A stretch of 64,000 nucleotides of DNA from JACQFK01 sp036383955 (GCA_036383955.1 DASVNH010000018.1:8229-72228); one strand, 5' to 3'; positions 18,636-27,429 are shown, numbered from the stretch's first letter. Notes: generated from the letters alone by a model not told the origin. Numbers and translations are program-made.

Positions 18636-20320
18636 TCCGGGAGGTGAGCCTTCCGGAGTCCGAGGTCGAGCGCCTGTCGGGCGAGCTGCTCTCCGAATCG
18701 GGCAAGAGCGTCGCCCAGGTCGACACGGAGATCGAGAAGTTCTACACCGACTCGGTGAAGAACTTCACGGCGGACACCATCATCCCCGGCCGGATCCTCA
18801 ACGTCGTCGGCGACGACGTCCTCGTGGACATCGGCTACAAGTCCGAAGGCGTCGTGCCGAAGACCGATTTCGTCCGCCAGGACGACATCGTGGTCAACAA
18901 GGAGATCGAGGTCTTCCTCGAATCCGTCGAGGACGAGGCGGGCGTCATCGCCCTCTCCAAGCAGAAGGCCGACAAGATCCGCGGCTGGGAGCGCATCATC
19001 ACGTCCAACAAGGAAGGCGACGTCGTCCACGGCCGGGTCGTCCGCAAGATCAAGGGCGGCCTCCTGGTGGACGTCGGCGTCCCCGTCTTCCTGCCGGCGT
19101 CGCAGGTCGACGTCCGCCGCGTCGAGGACATCGGCGAGTTCCTGCACAAGACCATCGAGTGCAAGATCCTCAAGATCGACGAGAAGCGGATGAACATCAT
19201 CGTCTCGCGCCGCAAGCTCCTCGAGGAGCAGCGCGCCGAGGCGAAGAGCAAGCTGCTCGGCGAGATCAGCGAGGGCGACATCCGCGACGGCGTGGTCAAG
19301 AACATCGCCGACTTCGGCGCGTTCGTCGACCTCGGCGGCATCGACGGCCTGCTGCACATCACCGACATGTCGTGGGGCCGCATCAACCATCCCACGGAGA
19401 TCGTGAAGCTGGAGCAGCCCATCAAGGTGAAGGTCCTCAAGGTGGACCGCGTCACCGAGCGCATCGCGCTCGGCCTGAAGCAGCTGCAGCCCAACCCCTG
19501 GGAGCGCGTGGTCTCCAAGTACACCGTCGGCCAGCGCGTCCAGGGCAAGGTCGTCAACCTCATGCCCTACGGCGCGTTCGTCGAGCTGGAGCCCGGCATC
19601 GAGGGCCTGGTCCACATCAGCGAGATGTCCTGGACCAAGCGCATCAACCACCCGTCCGAGGTCCTGGCGCCCGGCCAGCAGGTCGAGGTGGCCATCCTCG
19701 CCGTCGACACCGACAAGCAGGAGCTTTCGCTCGGCCTCAAGCAGACCGAGGCGAACCCCTGGGACAAGGTGGACGAGAAGTACAAGGCCGACATGCGCGT
19801 GAAGGGCAAGGTCCGCAACACCACGAGCTACGGCGCGTTCATCGAGCTCGAGGACGGCATCGACGGCCTCCTGCACATCAACGACATGTCCTGGACCAAG
19901 AAGGTCGTGCATCCGAACGAAGTGGTGAAGAAGGGCGACGTGGTCGACGTCCAGATCATCACGGTCGACAAGGAGAAGAAGCGGATCGCGCTCGGGCTCA
20001 AGCAGCTGCTCGAGAATCCGTGGAGCACGACGATTCCGATCCGCTACGCGATCGGCAACATCGTCTCGGGCAAGGTGACGAAGCTCGTCAGCTTCGGCGC
20101 GTTCGTCGAGCTCGAGAGGGACCTGGAGGGCCTGCTCCACATCTCGAAGATGGAGGCGACGCCCGAGCAGCAGCTCGGACCGGGCGACATCGTCGAGGTG
20201 AAGGTGGTCAAGCTGGAATCGGCCGAAGGCAAGATCGGCCTGCAGTTCAGCAAGATCCTCGAGAAGGCCAAGATCAAGGAAGTCCCGCCCGGCGCGCCGC
20301 CGGCGGCTCCGACGGTCTAA
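18617..20320 (+). CDS. rpsA: 30S ribosomal protein S1
   Basis: This 567-residue protein has six S1 (OB-fold) repeats starting near residues 52, 135, 220, 305, 392 and 480, with typical blocks such as NPWERVVSKYTVGQRVQGKV and DGLLHITDMSW. S1 binds mRNA leaders and helps initiation on structured messages. Its start lies inside plsC, so translation is likely coupled. A strong intrinsic terminator follows. Where many transcripts seem leaderless, S1 may matter less for initiation, but that is inference. Confidence 0.97.
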   Translation: MSNRKLIREVSLPESEVERLSGELLSESGKSVAQVDTEIEKFYTDSVKNFTADTIIPGRILNVVGDDVLVDIGYKSEGVVPKTDFVRQDDIVVNKEIEVFLESVEDEAGVIALSKQKADKIRGWERIITSNKEGDVVHGRVVRKIKGGLLVDVGVPVFLPASQVDVRRVEDIGEFLHKTIECKILKIDEKRMNIIVSRRKLLEEQRAEAKSKLLGEISEGDIRDGVVKNIADFGAFVDLGGIDGLLHITDMSWGRINHPTEIVKLEQPIKVKVLKVDRVTERIALGLKQLQPNPWERVVSKYTVGQRVQGKVVNLMPYGAFVELEPGIEGLVHISEMSWTKRINHPSEVLAPGQQVEVAILAVDTDKQELSLGLKQTEANPWDKVDEKYKADMRVKGKVRNTTSYGAFIELEDGIDGLLHINDMSWTKKVVHPNEVVKKGDVVDVQIITVDKEKKRIALGLKQLLENPWSTTIPIRYAIGNIVSGKVTKLVSFGAFVELERDLEGLLHISKMEATPEQQLGPGDIVEVKVVKLESAEGKIGLQFSKILEKAKIKEVPPGAPPAAPTV

Positions 20321-20337
20321 GCACCGCGATTCCGAAG

Positions 20338-20368
20338 AACCCCGGCGGGGAAGCCCGCCGGGGTTTTT
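20338..20368 (+). terminator. Intrinsic terminator after rpsA
   Basis: AACCCCGGCGGG pairs with CCCGCCGGGGTT across a GAAG tetraloop and is followed by T5. It is a textbook rho-independent terminator 18 nt after the stop. Confidence 0.9.
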
Positions 20369-20376
20369 CATTTATC

Positions 20377-20409
20377 CGTGGACCGGAACCCGGAACCCCG
20401 AACCCGGCG
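20377..20409. repeat. Tandem GGAACCC-type heptamers
   Basis: About four units of GGAACCC/CGAACCC sit between the rpsA terminator and the guanine deaminase promoter. They are related in style to the heptamer arms elsewhere in the window. Confidence 0.45.
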
Positions 20410-20415
20410 TAGGAT
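20410..20415 (+). promoter_or_regulatory. -10 box TAGGAT
   Basis: TAGGAT ends 6 nt before the ATG at 20422. Leaderless-type spacing. Confidence 0.45.
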
Positions 20416-20421
20416 GTCGGC

Positions 20422-20883
20422 ATGAAGCATCTCGTCGAGGCGATCGCCCTCGGCCGCGAAGGGATGACCGGCGGGGCCGGCGGGCCGTTCGGGGCCGTCG
20501 TCGTGCGGAACGGCGACGTCGTGGGCCGCGGCTTCAATCAGGTGCTCCGCACGAACGACCCCACCGCCCACGCGGAGGTCGTCGCCATCCGCGACGCGAC
20601 GTCCCGTCTCGGCCGCTTTTCGCTCGAGGATTGCGAGATCTACGCGAGCTGCGAGCCCTGCCCGATGTGCCTCGGCGCCATCCACTGGGCCCGCGTGCCC
20701 CGCCTCTTCTACGGCGCGACCCGCGAGGACGCCGCGGCCGCGGGCTTCAGCGACGCCGACTTCTACCGCGAGCTCGCCCTGCCGCCGGAGAAGCGGGTCC
20801 TGGTGTCGCTCCGCGTCCCGGTCCCCGAGGCCCGCGCCCTCTTCGACGAATGGGCCCGGCTCGCGGGCCGCCGGCTCTACTGA
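20422..20883 (+). CDS. guaD: Guanine deaminase (CDA fold)
   Basis: The 153-residue protein is a cytidine deaminase-fold hydrolase converting guanine to xanthine. Zinc site: HAEV (H50, catalytic E52) and PCPMC (C80, C83). The segments GGPFGAVVV and SCEPCPMCLGAIHWAR, and the tail with AAGFSDADFYREL, match Bacillus-type guanine deaminase better than tRNA adenosine deaminase TadA. It converges on gluQRS with a 7-bp overlap at the 3' ends. Confidence 0.85.
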   Translation: MKHLVEAIALGREGMTGGAGGPFGAVVVRNGDVVGRGFNQVLRTNDPTAHAEVVAIRDATSRLGRFSLEDCEIYASCEPCPMCLGAIHWARVPRLFYGATREDAAAAGFSDADFYRELALPPEKRVLVSLRVPVPEARALFDEWARLAGRRLY

Positions 20884-21773
20884 AACGCCCGCAGCCGGTC
20901 GGGCGTCAGCGTCAGCCGCTCCCGGCTCAGCTTCGCCCACGACCAGCGGGGCAGCAGGCAGGCCGGCGTCGCGTCCCCCTCGCCGAGCCCCGAGGATTCC
21001 GCCAGCAGGCCGATGATCCGCTCCGGCTTCGCCCCCGCGTCCCGCAGCCCCGCCAGCCAGGTGCCCCCGTGCCGCTTCGCCAGCCGCGTCCCGTCCGCCC
21101 CCAGCACCAGCGGCACGTGGCCGTACGACGGCGGCTCGACCCCCAGCGCCCGGCACACCAGGATCTGCCGCGCCGCCGAGGGAAGCAGGTCGTCGCCCCG
21201 CACCACTTCCGTCACGCCCTGGTCGACGTCGTCCGCCGCCACCGCGAGCTGGTACGACGGCTGGTCCGGGCTTCGCGCGACGACGAAGTCGCCGACGTCC
21301 TTCGCCACGTCGCAGGCGCGCGGGCCGTACAGGCGGTCGACGAAGCTCACCTCGCCGGGCTCGACGCGCAGGCGCCACGCGACGGGCGTCGAAGCGCCGA
21401 TCCCGGCGCGGCAGGTGCCGGGGTAGCACGGCTCCACGTCGCCCTCGTGAGGGGCCGACTGGGCCAGCTCGGACTTGCCGCAGCGGCAGGGGTAGATCTT
21501 TCCCGCCAGCCGCGCGAAGGTCGCGCGGTAGAAGTCGCGGCGCGCGCTCTGGACGACGATGTCGCCGTCCCAGTCGAAGCCGAGCCAGCGGAGGTCGTCG
21601 ACGATCCGCTCCACCGCCCCCGGCTTGGTGCGCGAGGCGTCGAGGTCCTCGACGCGCAGGAGGACGCGGCCGCCGGCGGCGCGGGCGGAGAGCCAGGCCC
21701 AGAGGAAGGTGCGCACGTTGCCGAGATGGAGCCGGCCGCTGGGGCTGGGCGCGAGGCGTCCGACGGGCATCAT
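20877..21773 (-). CDS. gluQRS: Glutamyl-Q tRNA(Asp) synthetase
   Basis: The 298-residue paralogue of the GluRS catalytic core charges glutamate onto queuosine in tRNA(Asp). Motifs: RLAPSPSGRLHLGN (HIGH-type, 6-19), the CRCGKSEL and CYPGTC zinc ligands and RLAKRHGG (KMSKS-type). It lacks the anticodon-binding domain, as expected for the family. The start MMPVGR is preceded by TATACT (21789-21794). A longer in-frame extension to 21953 is low-complexity and lies upstream of that box. Confidence 0.92.
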   Translation of the reverse strand: MMPVGRLAPSPSGRLHLGNVRTFLWAWLSARAAGGRVLLRVEDLDASRTKPGAVERIVDDLRWLGFDWDGDIVVQSARRDFYRATFARLAGKIYPCRCGKSELAQSAPHEGDVEPCYPGTCRAGIGASTPVAWRLRVEPGEVSFVDRLYGPRACDVAKDVGDFVVARSPDQPSYQLAVAADDVDQGVTEVVRGDDLLPSAARQILVCRALGVEPPSYGHVPLVLGADGTRLAKRHGGTWLAGLRDAGAKPERIIGLLAESSGLGEGDATPACLLPRWSWAKLSRERLTLTPDRLRAFQ

Positions 21774-21788
21774 TCTTTTGACGTCCCG

Positions 21789-21794
21789 AGTATA
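21789..21794 (-). promoter_or_regulatory. -10 box TATACT for gluQRS
   Basis: On the minus strand TATACT lies 15 nt before the ATG at 21773. Confidence 0.5.
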
Positions 21795-21951
21795 GCGGGG
21801 GGCGGCACTTTCCCGGCCTGCCGTCGTAGATAGGGCCGAGCGACGCGCGGGTTCCGCGACATCCCTCCCGCTCACCCTGATCTCCCCTCCCTTGCTCGCG
21901 GGAGGGACGTCGAAGTCGGAACCCGCGCCCGCTCTTACAAGCGGAGGCGCC

Positions 21952-22293
21952 ATGAAGCGCGCGCACGCGGTCCTGTGGCTGGCGCTGGCGGCCTGCCGGA
22001 GCCCGGAGCCGGGGACCGGCCCCCACGTCGTCGACCGCGAGTACGCCCGCCCCGCCGGCGCGCTCTGGAGCGCCGCGGTGCAAAGCGTGCGGGAAGAGGG
22101 CCGGGGCCTCCGGAGCGCGAGCTACGACCGCGACGGCGGCACGCTCGAGGGCGACGCCCTTCGCGTGTCGGTGAAGCCGGCGCGGGAGGCGCGCGGCCGG
22201 GTGTCGATCCGCGTCGGGCCCGACGAGGAAGCGCGGGCGCGGCGCCTGCACGACCGCATCGCCGAGATTCTTGAGGCGGGAGGCCGGCCATGA
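21952..22293 (+). CDS. Small lipoprotein
   Basis: The 113-residue protein has a type II signal peptide; the lipobox LALAAC puts the lipidated Cys at about residue 14. The mature part (EYARPAGALWSAAVQSVREEG) resembles small DUF3568-like lipoproteins, but the match is weak. A GGAGG site precedes the ATG. Its stop shares ATGA with the next small membrane protein, so the two probably work together in the envelope. Confidence 0.7.
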   Translation: MKRAHAVLWLALAACRSPEPGTGPHVVDREYARPAGALWSAAVQSVREEGRGLRSASYDRDGGTLEGDALRVSVKPAREARGRVSIRVGPDEEARARRLHDRIAEILEAGGRP

Positions 22294-22562
22294 AAGCGAT
22301 CGCCCTGCTGCTGTCCGTCGCGCTCCTGGCGGGCGCGGCGCCCCAGGACGTCGACGACTACGCCCGCCGGGAAGCCGCGTCGCGCGAGCTCGAGGATTTC
22401 CAGGGCGGGTTCACCGGCGTCTGGGTCGTGGCCCTGTTCAGCCTCGTGCTGGGGGGCATCGTCTGGCTGGCGTTCGACGAGTGCGAAGAATGCGGCCGGG
22501 CGACCTACGAGGTGCTGCCGCCCTGGGAAGGACCGACACCGCGGCCCCAGTTGAGCCCGTAA
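22290..22562 (+). CDS. Small membrane protein with CxxC tail
   Basis: The 90-residue protein has a cleavable-looking signal (ALLLSVALLAGAAPQ) and one more membrane helix (VWVVALFSLVLGGIVWLAF). A short tail with CEECG could bind a metal or form a disulfide. Translationally coupled to the lipoprotein upstream. Family unknown. Confidence 0.6.
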   Translation: MKAIALLLSVALLAGAAPQDVDDYARREAASRELEDFQGGFTGVWVVALFSLVLGGIVWLAFDECEECGRATYEVLPPWEGPTPRPQLSP

Positions 22563-22566
22563 AGGG

Positions 22567-22572
22567 TATCCT
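22567..22572 (+). promoter_or_regulatory. -10 box TATCCT, leaderless type
   Basis: TATCCT ends exactly 7 nt before the ATG at 22580. Confidence 0.45.
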
Positions 22573-22579
22573 GGGGCGG

Positions 22580-23323
22580 ATGAGCGCGCTCTTCGTGTCG
22601 CACGGGTCGCCCGCGGTGGCCGTCGAGGACGACGCCTGGTCCCGCGCGCTCGCCGCCTGGGCCGCCCGCCGCCCCAAGCCTCGCGCCGCCGTCGTGATGT
22701 CCGCGCATTGGGAAGGGCCGCTGGCGGCGACCGCCTCCGCCGCCCCCGGGACGATCCACGACTTCGCGGGATTCCCGGAGGCGCTCTATCGGCTCACGTA
22801 TCCCGCTCCGGGCGCGCCGGAGCTGGCGAAGGAGGTCGCCCGCCGGACCGGGGCGGCGCTCGACGCCCGGCGCGGGCTCGACCACGGCGCCTGGGTGCCG
22901 CTGCGGAAGATGTATCCGGACGCCGACGTCCCGGTGACGCAGCTTTCGGTGCCGCTGAACGTCGACCTCCGCGCGCTGGGCCGGGCGCTGGCGGAGCTGC
23001 GGAAGGACGGCGTGCTGCTCATGGGCAGCGGCGGGGCGGTGCACAATCTCCGGAGCCTGACGTGGGGCGACAAGGACGCGGCGACGGCGACCTGGGCGAA
23101 GGACTTCGACCGCTGGGTGGCGGAGCGGGCGGGGGACGCGGACGCGCTCGCCGGATGGGCGACGGCCCCCGAGGCGGCGCGGGCGCATCCCACGCCGGAG
23201 CACTTCCTTCCGATCCTCTTCGCCGCGGCCGCCGCGCTGCCCGGCGACCGGCTGGAGACGATCTACGAGGGCTTCCACTACGGGACGCTCTCGATGCGCA
23301 CCTTCGCGCGGGTCAGCGCGTGA
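22580..23323 (+). CDS. LigB/DODA-type extradiol ring-cleavage dioxygenase (YgiD-like)
   Basis: The 247-residue class III extradiol dioxygenase resembles E. coli YgiD, which opens the ring of 4,5-DOPA. Probable metal-ligand histidines sit in FVSHGSP (H8) and SAHWEG; LDHGAW and the C-terminal FHYGTLSMRTF are also family marks. The natural substrate is not deducible. A GGGG stretch before the ATG is a weak ribosome binding site; the TATCCT box at 7 nt spacing suggests a leaderless message. Confidence 0.85.
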   Translation: MSALFVSHGSPAVAVEDDAWSRALAAWAARRPKPRAAVVMSAHWEGPLAATASAAPGTIHDFAGFPEALYRLTYPAPGAPELAKEVARRTGAALDARRGLDHGAWVPLRKMYPDADVPVTQLSVPLNVDLRALGRALAELRKDGVLLMGSGGAVHNLRSLTWGDKDAATATWAKDFDRWVAERAGDADALAGWATAPEAARAHPTPEHFLPILFAAAAALPGDRLETIYEGFHYGTLSMRTFARVSA

Positions 23324-23338
23324 CGCGCGCCAACCGCG

Positions 23339-23938
23339 CTAGCGCGGCTTGAGGGCGTCGCGGAAGGCCCGGTCGATGTCGGCTTGAGAGACCGGCGGCC
23401 GCAGGGTGACGCGAAGACGACCGCCGCTGAGGGAGGCCGTCAGCTCGAGGTCGCCGAGGCGGCCCTCCCAACGCGTGTGGGAGCCCTTGACCGAGACGCC
23501 GCCGCGGGCCCCGGCGGCGTCCAGCTCTTCGCGCAGGATCGGCCAGAGATCGTTCGCGCTGGTGAAGGCGAGCGTCTCGAGGAATCGCGTGTTCCCGGCG
23601 CTCGTCTGGGAGTACTTGAGCTCCCTCGCGTCGGGGCTCCGCTCGTGAAGTCTCCGCAGCAGGGCCGAGGGCGGCGGCGCGAAACCCTCGAGGGAGGCGG
23701 CCTCCCGGATCCAGACGCGGTTGTTCGGGTAAAGCGCGTAGCCGCAGCGGCCGCAGACCAGCCCCGTCGGGGCCGGATCCTCGCTCTCGAACGTCCGGAC
23801 CTCCCCGCGTCCCACCGGGCCCGGCCGGAGTTCCGCGTGCCCCATCGGGCAGGTCGCGGGCGGAAGCGGGGTCGGCTCGTGCCGTTCCGGCGTCGCGCAG
23901 CCGGCCAGCAGCAGGCAGAGGAGCGCCCTTGGGTTCAT
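23339..23938 (-). CDS. Lipoprotein with zinc-knuckle motifs
   Basis: The 199-residue protein has a type II signal peptide (LLCLLLAGC, Cys at about 14). CPMGH at about 31 and CGRCGYALYPNN at about 62 suggest a metal-binding ribbon on the outside of the inner membrane or on the outer membrane. A C-terminal alpha/beta region is unrecognised. Divergent from dus: its TATCAT box (23948-23953, minus) overlaps the dus promoter. Confidence 0.65.
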   Translation of the reverse strand: MNPRALLCLLLAGCATPERHEPTPLPPATCPMGHAELRPGPVGRGEVRTFESEDPAPTGLVCGRCGYALYPNNRVWIREAASLEGFAPPPSALLRRLHERSPDARELKYSQTSAGNTRFLETLAFTSANDLWPILREELDAAGARGGVSVKGSHTRWEGRLGDLELTASLSGGRLRVTLRPPVSQADIDRAFRDALKPR

Positions 23939-23951
23939 ACCCGCGGGATGA

Positions 23952-23957
23952 TAGCAT
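23952..23957 (+). promoter_or_regulatory. -10 box TAGCAT, leaderless type
   Basis: TAGCAT ends exactly 7 nt before the TTG at 23965 and overlaps the divergent TATCAT box. This spacing is the main reason for choosing the TTG start of dus. Confidence 0.5.
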
Positions 23958-23964
23958 CTGGGGC

Positions 23965-25017
23965 TTGTTCAAGATCGGCGACCTCCAGGTCCGGCTGCCC
24001 GCCGTGCAGGCGGCGCTCTCCGGCTACTCCGACCGCGCCATGCGGGTGGTCGCCCGCCGGCGCGGCGCCGAGCTTTGCATGGCCGAGGTCGTCCTCGACA
24101 AGCTGGTCCTCGTCAAGGGCAAGCTCCGCGACCGCCTCCTCGGCATCGGCGACGACGACCATCCCATCGGCGGCCAGCTCATGGGCGCCGAGCCGGAACA
24201 GTTCGGCCTCGCCGCCGCCGAGCTCGTCGAGCACGGCTACGACCTCGTCGACATCAACTTCGGCTGCCCCGTCCGCAAGGTCCTCGGGCGCTGCCGCGGC
24301 GGCTATCTGCTCACCACGCCGGGGGTCGCGCTCGACATCGTGAAATCGGTGCTGGATCGCGTGGGCGGTCGGAAGCCCGTGACGGTCAAGATGCGCCGCG
24401 GCTTCGACGATTCGCTGGAGAGCGAAAAGAACTTCTTCGACATCCTCCAAGGCGCCTTCGACCTGGGCGTCGCTTCCGTCACCGTCCACGGCCGCACCGT
24501 CGAGCAGCGCTACGTCGGGCCGTCGAACCGCGACTTCCTCCGCCGCGTCAAGGAGCGGGCCGGCTCCCGGGTGATCCTGGGCAGCGGCGACGTCTTCGCG
24601 CCTGAGGACGTGCCCGCGATGATGGCGGCGACGGGCGTCGACGGCTGCTGGATCGCCCGCGGCGCCATCGGCAACCCGTTCATCTTCCGCGAGGTCCGGG
24701 CGCTCCTCGACGGCCTGCCGATCCCCGAGCCGCCGTCGATCGCCGAGCAGCGCGACGCGCTCGCCGAGCACCTCGCGCTCACGGCGGAGGAGGTCAGCCC
24801 CGAGCGCGCCGGCGTCATCCTCCGCAAGACCGGCATTCGTTACGCGGACCTGCACCCTTGCCGGGAGGAGGTCCGTAAAGCTTTCATCGAAGCGCGGACC
24901 ACGGGGGACGTCGAACGCGTCCTCGCGCGCTATTACGACCCGATGTCCGCGTGGCCGCCCGTCGTTCGCCGCGAACGCGTCGACCGGGTGGCGGCGGGCG
25001 CCGTATTGGAAGAGTAG
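23965..25017 (+). CDS. dus: tRNA-dihydrouridine synthase
   Basis: This 350-residue FMN enzyme reduces uridines in tRNA. The TIM barrel carries NFGCPVRKV with the catalytic Cys at about 101, KMRRGFD, the phosphate-binding ILGSGDV, and RGAIGNPFIF. It fits the DusB branch, with a C-terminal helical tRNA-binding domain. The TTG start is supported by the TAGCAT box 7 nt upstream; an extension to 23929 would run through the promoter of the divergent lipoprotein. The TAG stop is the first triplet of a GTACCAG repeat arm. Confidence 0.9.
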   Translation: MFKIGDLQVRLPAVQAALSGYSDRAMRVVARRRGAELCMAEVVLDKLVLVKGKLRDRLLGIGDDDHPIGGQLMGAEPEQFGLAAAELVEHGYDLVDINFGCPVRKVLGRCRGGYLLTTPGVALDIVKSVLDRVGGRKPVTVKMRRGFDDSLESEKNFFDILQGAFDLGVASVTVHGRTVEQRYVGPSNRDFLRRVKERAGSRVILGSGDVFAPEDVPAMMAATGVDGCWIARGAIGNPFIFREVRALLDGLPIPEPPSIAEQRDALAEHLALTAEEVSPERAGVILRKTGIRYADLHPCREEVRKAFIEARTTGDVERVLARYYDPMSAWPPVVRRERVDRVAAGAVLEE

Positions 25018-25126
25018 GTACCAGGTACCGGGTACCAGAAACCGGGCTAGTCGCCCCCCCCCGTCTCCCCCCGGGGGGAGAGGGGGGACGGCCCGGTACC
25101 CGGTACCTGGTACCTGGTACCTCGTA
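25015..25126. repeat. Inverted heptamer arms (GTACCAG) around a C/G hairpin core, no gene
   Basis: The left arm 25015-25049 has four tandem units of type GTACCAG/GTACCGG. The right arm, about 25089-25126, carries the same units inverted. Between them a C run and a G run form a second inner stem (25052-25090). The whole region of about 110 bp can fold as one hairpin between dus and the ThuA-like gene. Plan as in the IVP elements but without the gene. Confidence 0.7.
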
Positions 25127-25138
25127 AGGAGAAGAATC

Positions 25139-25999
25139 GTGCGCGTTCTGATCGCCCTCCTGATCATGTCGGCCGCGGGCTTCGCCCAGGACAAGAAGCT
25201 GGTGCTGGTGGCCGGCAAGCAGAGCCACGGGCCCGGCGACCACGAGTTCCGGGCCGGCTCTATGCTGCTGCAGAAATGCCTGACGGGCTTTCCCGGCTTG
25301 AAGGTCGAGGTCGTCAGCAACGGCTGGCCGGCGGACGAGGCCGTGTTCGAGGGCGCGACGGCCGTCGTGTGCTACGCCGACGGCGGCGGCGGGCATCCGT
25401 TCGTCCAGGGCGACCGGCTGCAAAAAGTCGGGGCGTGGGCGAAGAAGGGCGTCGGGATCGGCTTCATGCACTACGGCGTGGAGGTCCTGAAGGACAAGGG
25501 CGGCCCCGAGTTCAAGGACTGGACCGGCGGCTATTACGAGCACAGCTACTCGTGCAACCCGATGTGGTCGCCCGAGTACAAGACCTTCCCCGACCACCCG
25601 GTCGCCCGCGGCGTGAAGCCCTTCAGCACCAACGACGAGTGGTACATGAACATCCGCTTCCGCGACGACCCCGCCGGCATCGTGCCCATCCTGTCGGCCG
25701 TCCCCTCGGAGCAGGTCCGCAAGGGCCCGTACGTGTACCCGAAGGGTCCCTACGAGCACGTCGTCGCCAACGCCGGCAAGAGCGAGACGATGATGTGGGC
25801 CGTCGAGCGCGCCGATGGCGGCCGCGGCTTCGGCTTCACCGGCGGCCACCGCCACAAGAACTGGGGCGACGACAACCATCGCAAGGTCGTCCTCAACGCC
25901 CTCGTCTGGCTCTGCAAGCTCGAGGTGCCCGCGGAGGGCGTCGCCTCCGCCGTCACCGCCGACGACCTCCAGCAGAACCTGGATCCGAAGAAGAAATGA
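25139..25999 (+). CDS. Secreted ThuA-like domain protein
   Basis: The 286-residue protein has a signal peptide (LIALLIMSAAGFAQ). It shows the ThuA/class I glutamine amidotransferase-like fold: KLVLVAGKQSHGPGDHEF at the N-terminus, GIGFMHYGVEV at the nucleophile-elbow position and GRGFGFTGGHRHKNW near the end. No amidotransferase Cys is visible at the elbow, as usual for ThuA-like proteins. These are common in planctomycetes near carbohydrate genes; the ligand is unknown. GTG start with AAGGAG 7 nt upstream. Shares ATGA with the peptidase downstream. Confidence 0.8.
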   Translation: MRVLIALLIMSAAGFAQDKKLVLVAGKQSHGPGDHEFRAGSMLLQKCLTGFPGLKVEVVSNGWPADEAVFEGATAVVCYADGGGGHPFVQGDRLQKVGAWAKKGVGIGFMHYGVEVLKDKGGPEFKDWTGGYYEHSYSCNPMWSPEYKTFPDHPVARGVKPFSTNDEWYMNIRFRDDPAGIVPILSAVPSEQVRKGPYVYPKGPYEHVVANAGKSETMMWAVERADGGRGFGFTGGHRHKNWGDDNHRKVVLNALVWLCKLEVPAEGVASAVTADDLQQNLDPKKK

Positions 26000-27429
26000 T
26001 CACGCTCGGACTGGTCCTGGCGCTGGCTCAGGAGGTCGATCGGCCGCTCCACGGCGCCGTCGACCTGAGCCTCGGCGAGACGGCGTCAGTCGAGCTGCCC
26101 GACGGGACGAAGGCCGTCGTCAAGCTCGTCGCGCTGAAGGAGACCCTCGACGACGTGAACGGCGCGGTGCGCCGGGCCGAGGTGAAGGCGGAAGTCGACG
26201 GCCGCCCCGTCGACCTGGTCTGCGGCACCTACCATCTGCCGACGCGGACGGGGCGGGTGCGGATCGACTGTCCGATCACGAAGGGCTACACGGCGAAGGC
26301 GCGGCAGGGAATGCCGGGGCAGGCGTCGACCGCCAACGTATGGGGCCTGCTCAAGGACGCGCGGCTGCGGGTCTGGGTCGACGGTTCGCCGTACATCGAT
26401 CCGGCCACGTTCGGCTATCCGGCCAAGCAGCGCTGGTTCGCGTCGTTCACCCAGATGGGCAACGAGCCGGTCTACGTCGACGGCGGCGACATGCCCCACA
26501 AGAAGGACATCTACTACCACTACGGCAACGACATCGGCGGGCCGGAAGGGCTCGTCGACGTGGTGGCCGCGACCGACGGCCTGGTCGTCGTGTCGGGCAA
26601 CCAGAAGCTCGACGGCCACGAAGGCACGCCGGCGGCCACGCGCTACGACGTCGTGTATCTGCTCGACGCCCGCGGCTGGTACTACCGCTACAGCCACCTG
26701 AAGTGGATCGAGGCGCGCGTGCGCCCCGGCGCCCGGGTGAAGCGGGGCGAGAAGCTCGGCGTGCTCGGCAAGGAAGGCGGGAGCGGCGGCTGGTCGCACC
26801 TGCATTTCGACATCTCCCGCCGCCAGCCGTCGGGGCAGTGGGGCATCGAGGACGGCTACGCGTTCCTCTGGGAGGCGTACCGCCGCGAGCATCCGACGGA
26901 CCTTGTCGCGGTCGCCCGCCCGCACGCCCTGATCTGGGCGGGGCAGACGGCGACGCTCGACGCGTCGAGCTCGATCGGCGACGGCCTGAGCTTCGACTGG
27001 GGCTTCTCGAAGGAGGCCCGGGTGGAGCGGCGCTACGACGCGCCCGGCACCTACTGCGAGCCCGTCAAGGTCACGGACGGGGAGGGGCGGGAGGACGTGG
27101 ACTTCGCCGTCGTGCAGGTGCTCGACAAGGCCGCGCCGGACAAGCTGCCGCCGACGCTGCACGCGGCCTACGCGCCGTCGTTCGGGATCCGGCCGGGCGA
27201 CCCGGTGACCTTCTTCGTGCGGAGCTTCCGGGCGGGGAAGGCGGAGGAGACCTGGACCTTCGGCGACGGCACGCCGCCGGTGAAGGTGCAGTCGGACGGC
27301 AACGCGGAGGTCCACGCGGCGATGGGCTACGCGCAGACGATCCACCGCTTCGCGAAAGCGGGCCGCTACGTGGTGAGCGTCGAGCGCCCGGGGGCCGTCG
27401 CGCGGCTCTACGTCCGTGTCGACAAATGA
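25996..27429 (+). CDS. M23-family metallopeptidase with PKD-like domains
   Basis: The 477-residue protein starts at the ATG overlapping the previous stop. An N-terminal signal is short (LGLVLALAQ). The central LytM/M23 domain has the zinc ligands in HYGND (H175, D179) and SHLHFD (H268, H270), consistent with a peptidoglycan endopeptidase. Two PKD/Ig-like segments follow (ALIWAGQTATLDASSSIG and EETWTFGDGTPPVKV). The last 121 bp of the gene (27307-27427) are repeated almost perfectly at 27941-28061 beyond a low-GC insert. Confidence 0.85.
   Translation: MITLGLVLALAQEVDRPLHGAVDLSLGETASVELPDGTKAVVKLVALKETLDDVNGAVRRAEVKAEVDGRPVDLVCGTYHLPTRTGRVRIDCPITKGYTAKARQGMPGQASTANVWGLLKDARLRVWVDGSPYIDPATFGYPAKQRWFASFTQMGNEPVYVDGGDMPHKKDIYYHYGNDIGGPEGLVDVVAATDGLVVVSGNQKLDGHEGTPAATRYDVVYLLDARGWYYRYSHLKWIEARVRPGARVKRGEKLGVLGKEGGSGGWSHLHFDISRRQPSGQWGIEDGYAFLWEAYRREHPTDLVAVARPHALIWAGQTATLDASSSIGDGLSFDWGFSKEARVERRYDAPGTYCEPVKVTDGEGREDVDFAVVQVLDKAAPDKLPPTLHAAYAPSFGIRPGDPVTFFVRSFRAGKAEETWTFGDGTPPVKVQSDGNAEVHAAMGYAQTIHRFAKAGRYVVSVERPGAVARLYVRVDK
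27307..27427 (+). repeat. 121-bp direct repeat, copy 1
   Basis: Identical to 27941-28061 except for one base (T at 27417, G at 28051). It encodes the C-terminal PKD end of the M23 peptidase. Confidence 0.95.

Noticed and set aside
20422..20883. tRNA adenosine deaminase TadA
   Set aside because: The sequence around SCEPCPMCLGAIHWAR and the C-terminal part fit guanine deaminase better; TadA is normally an essential separate gene.
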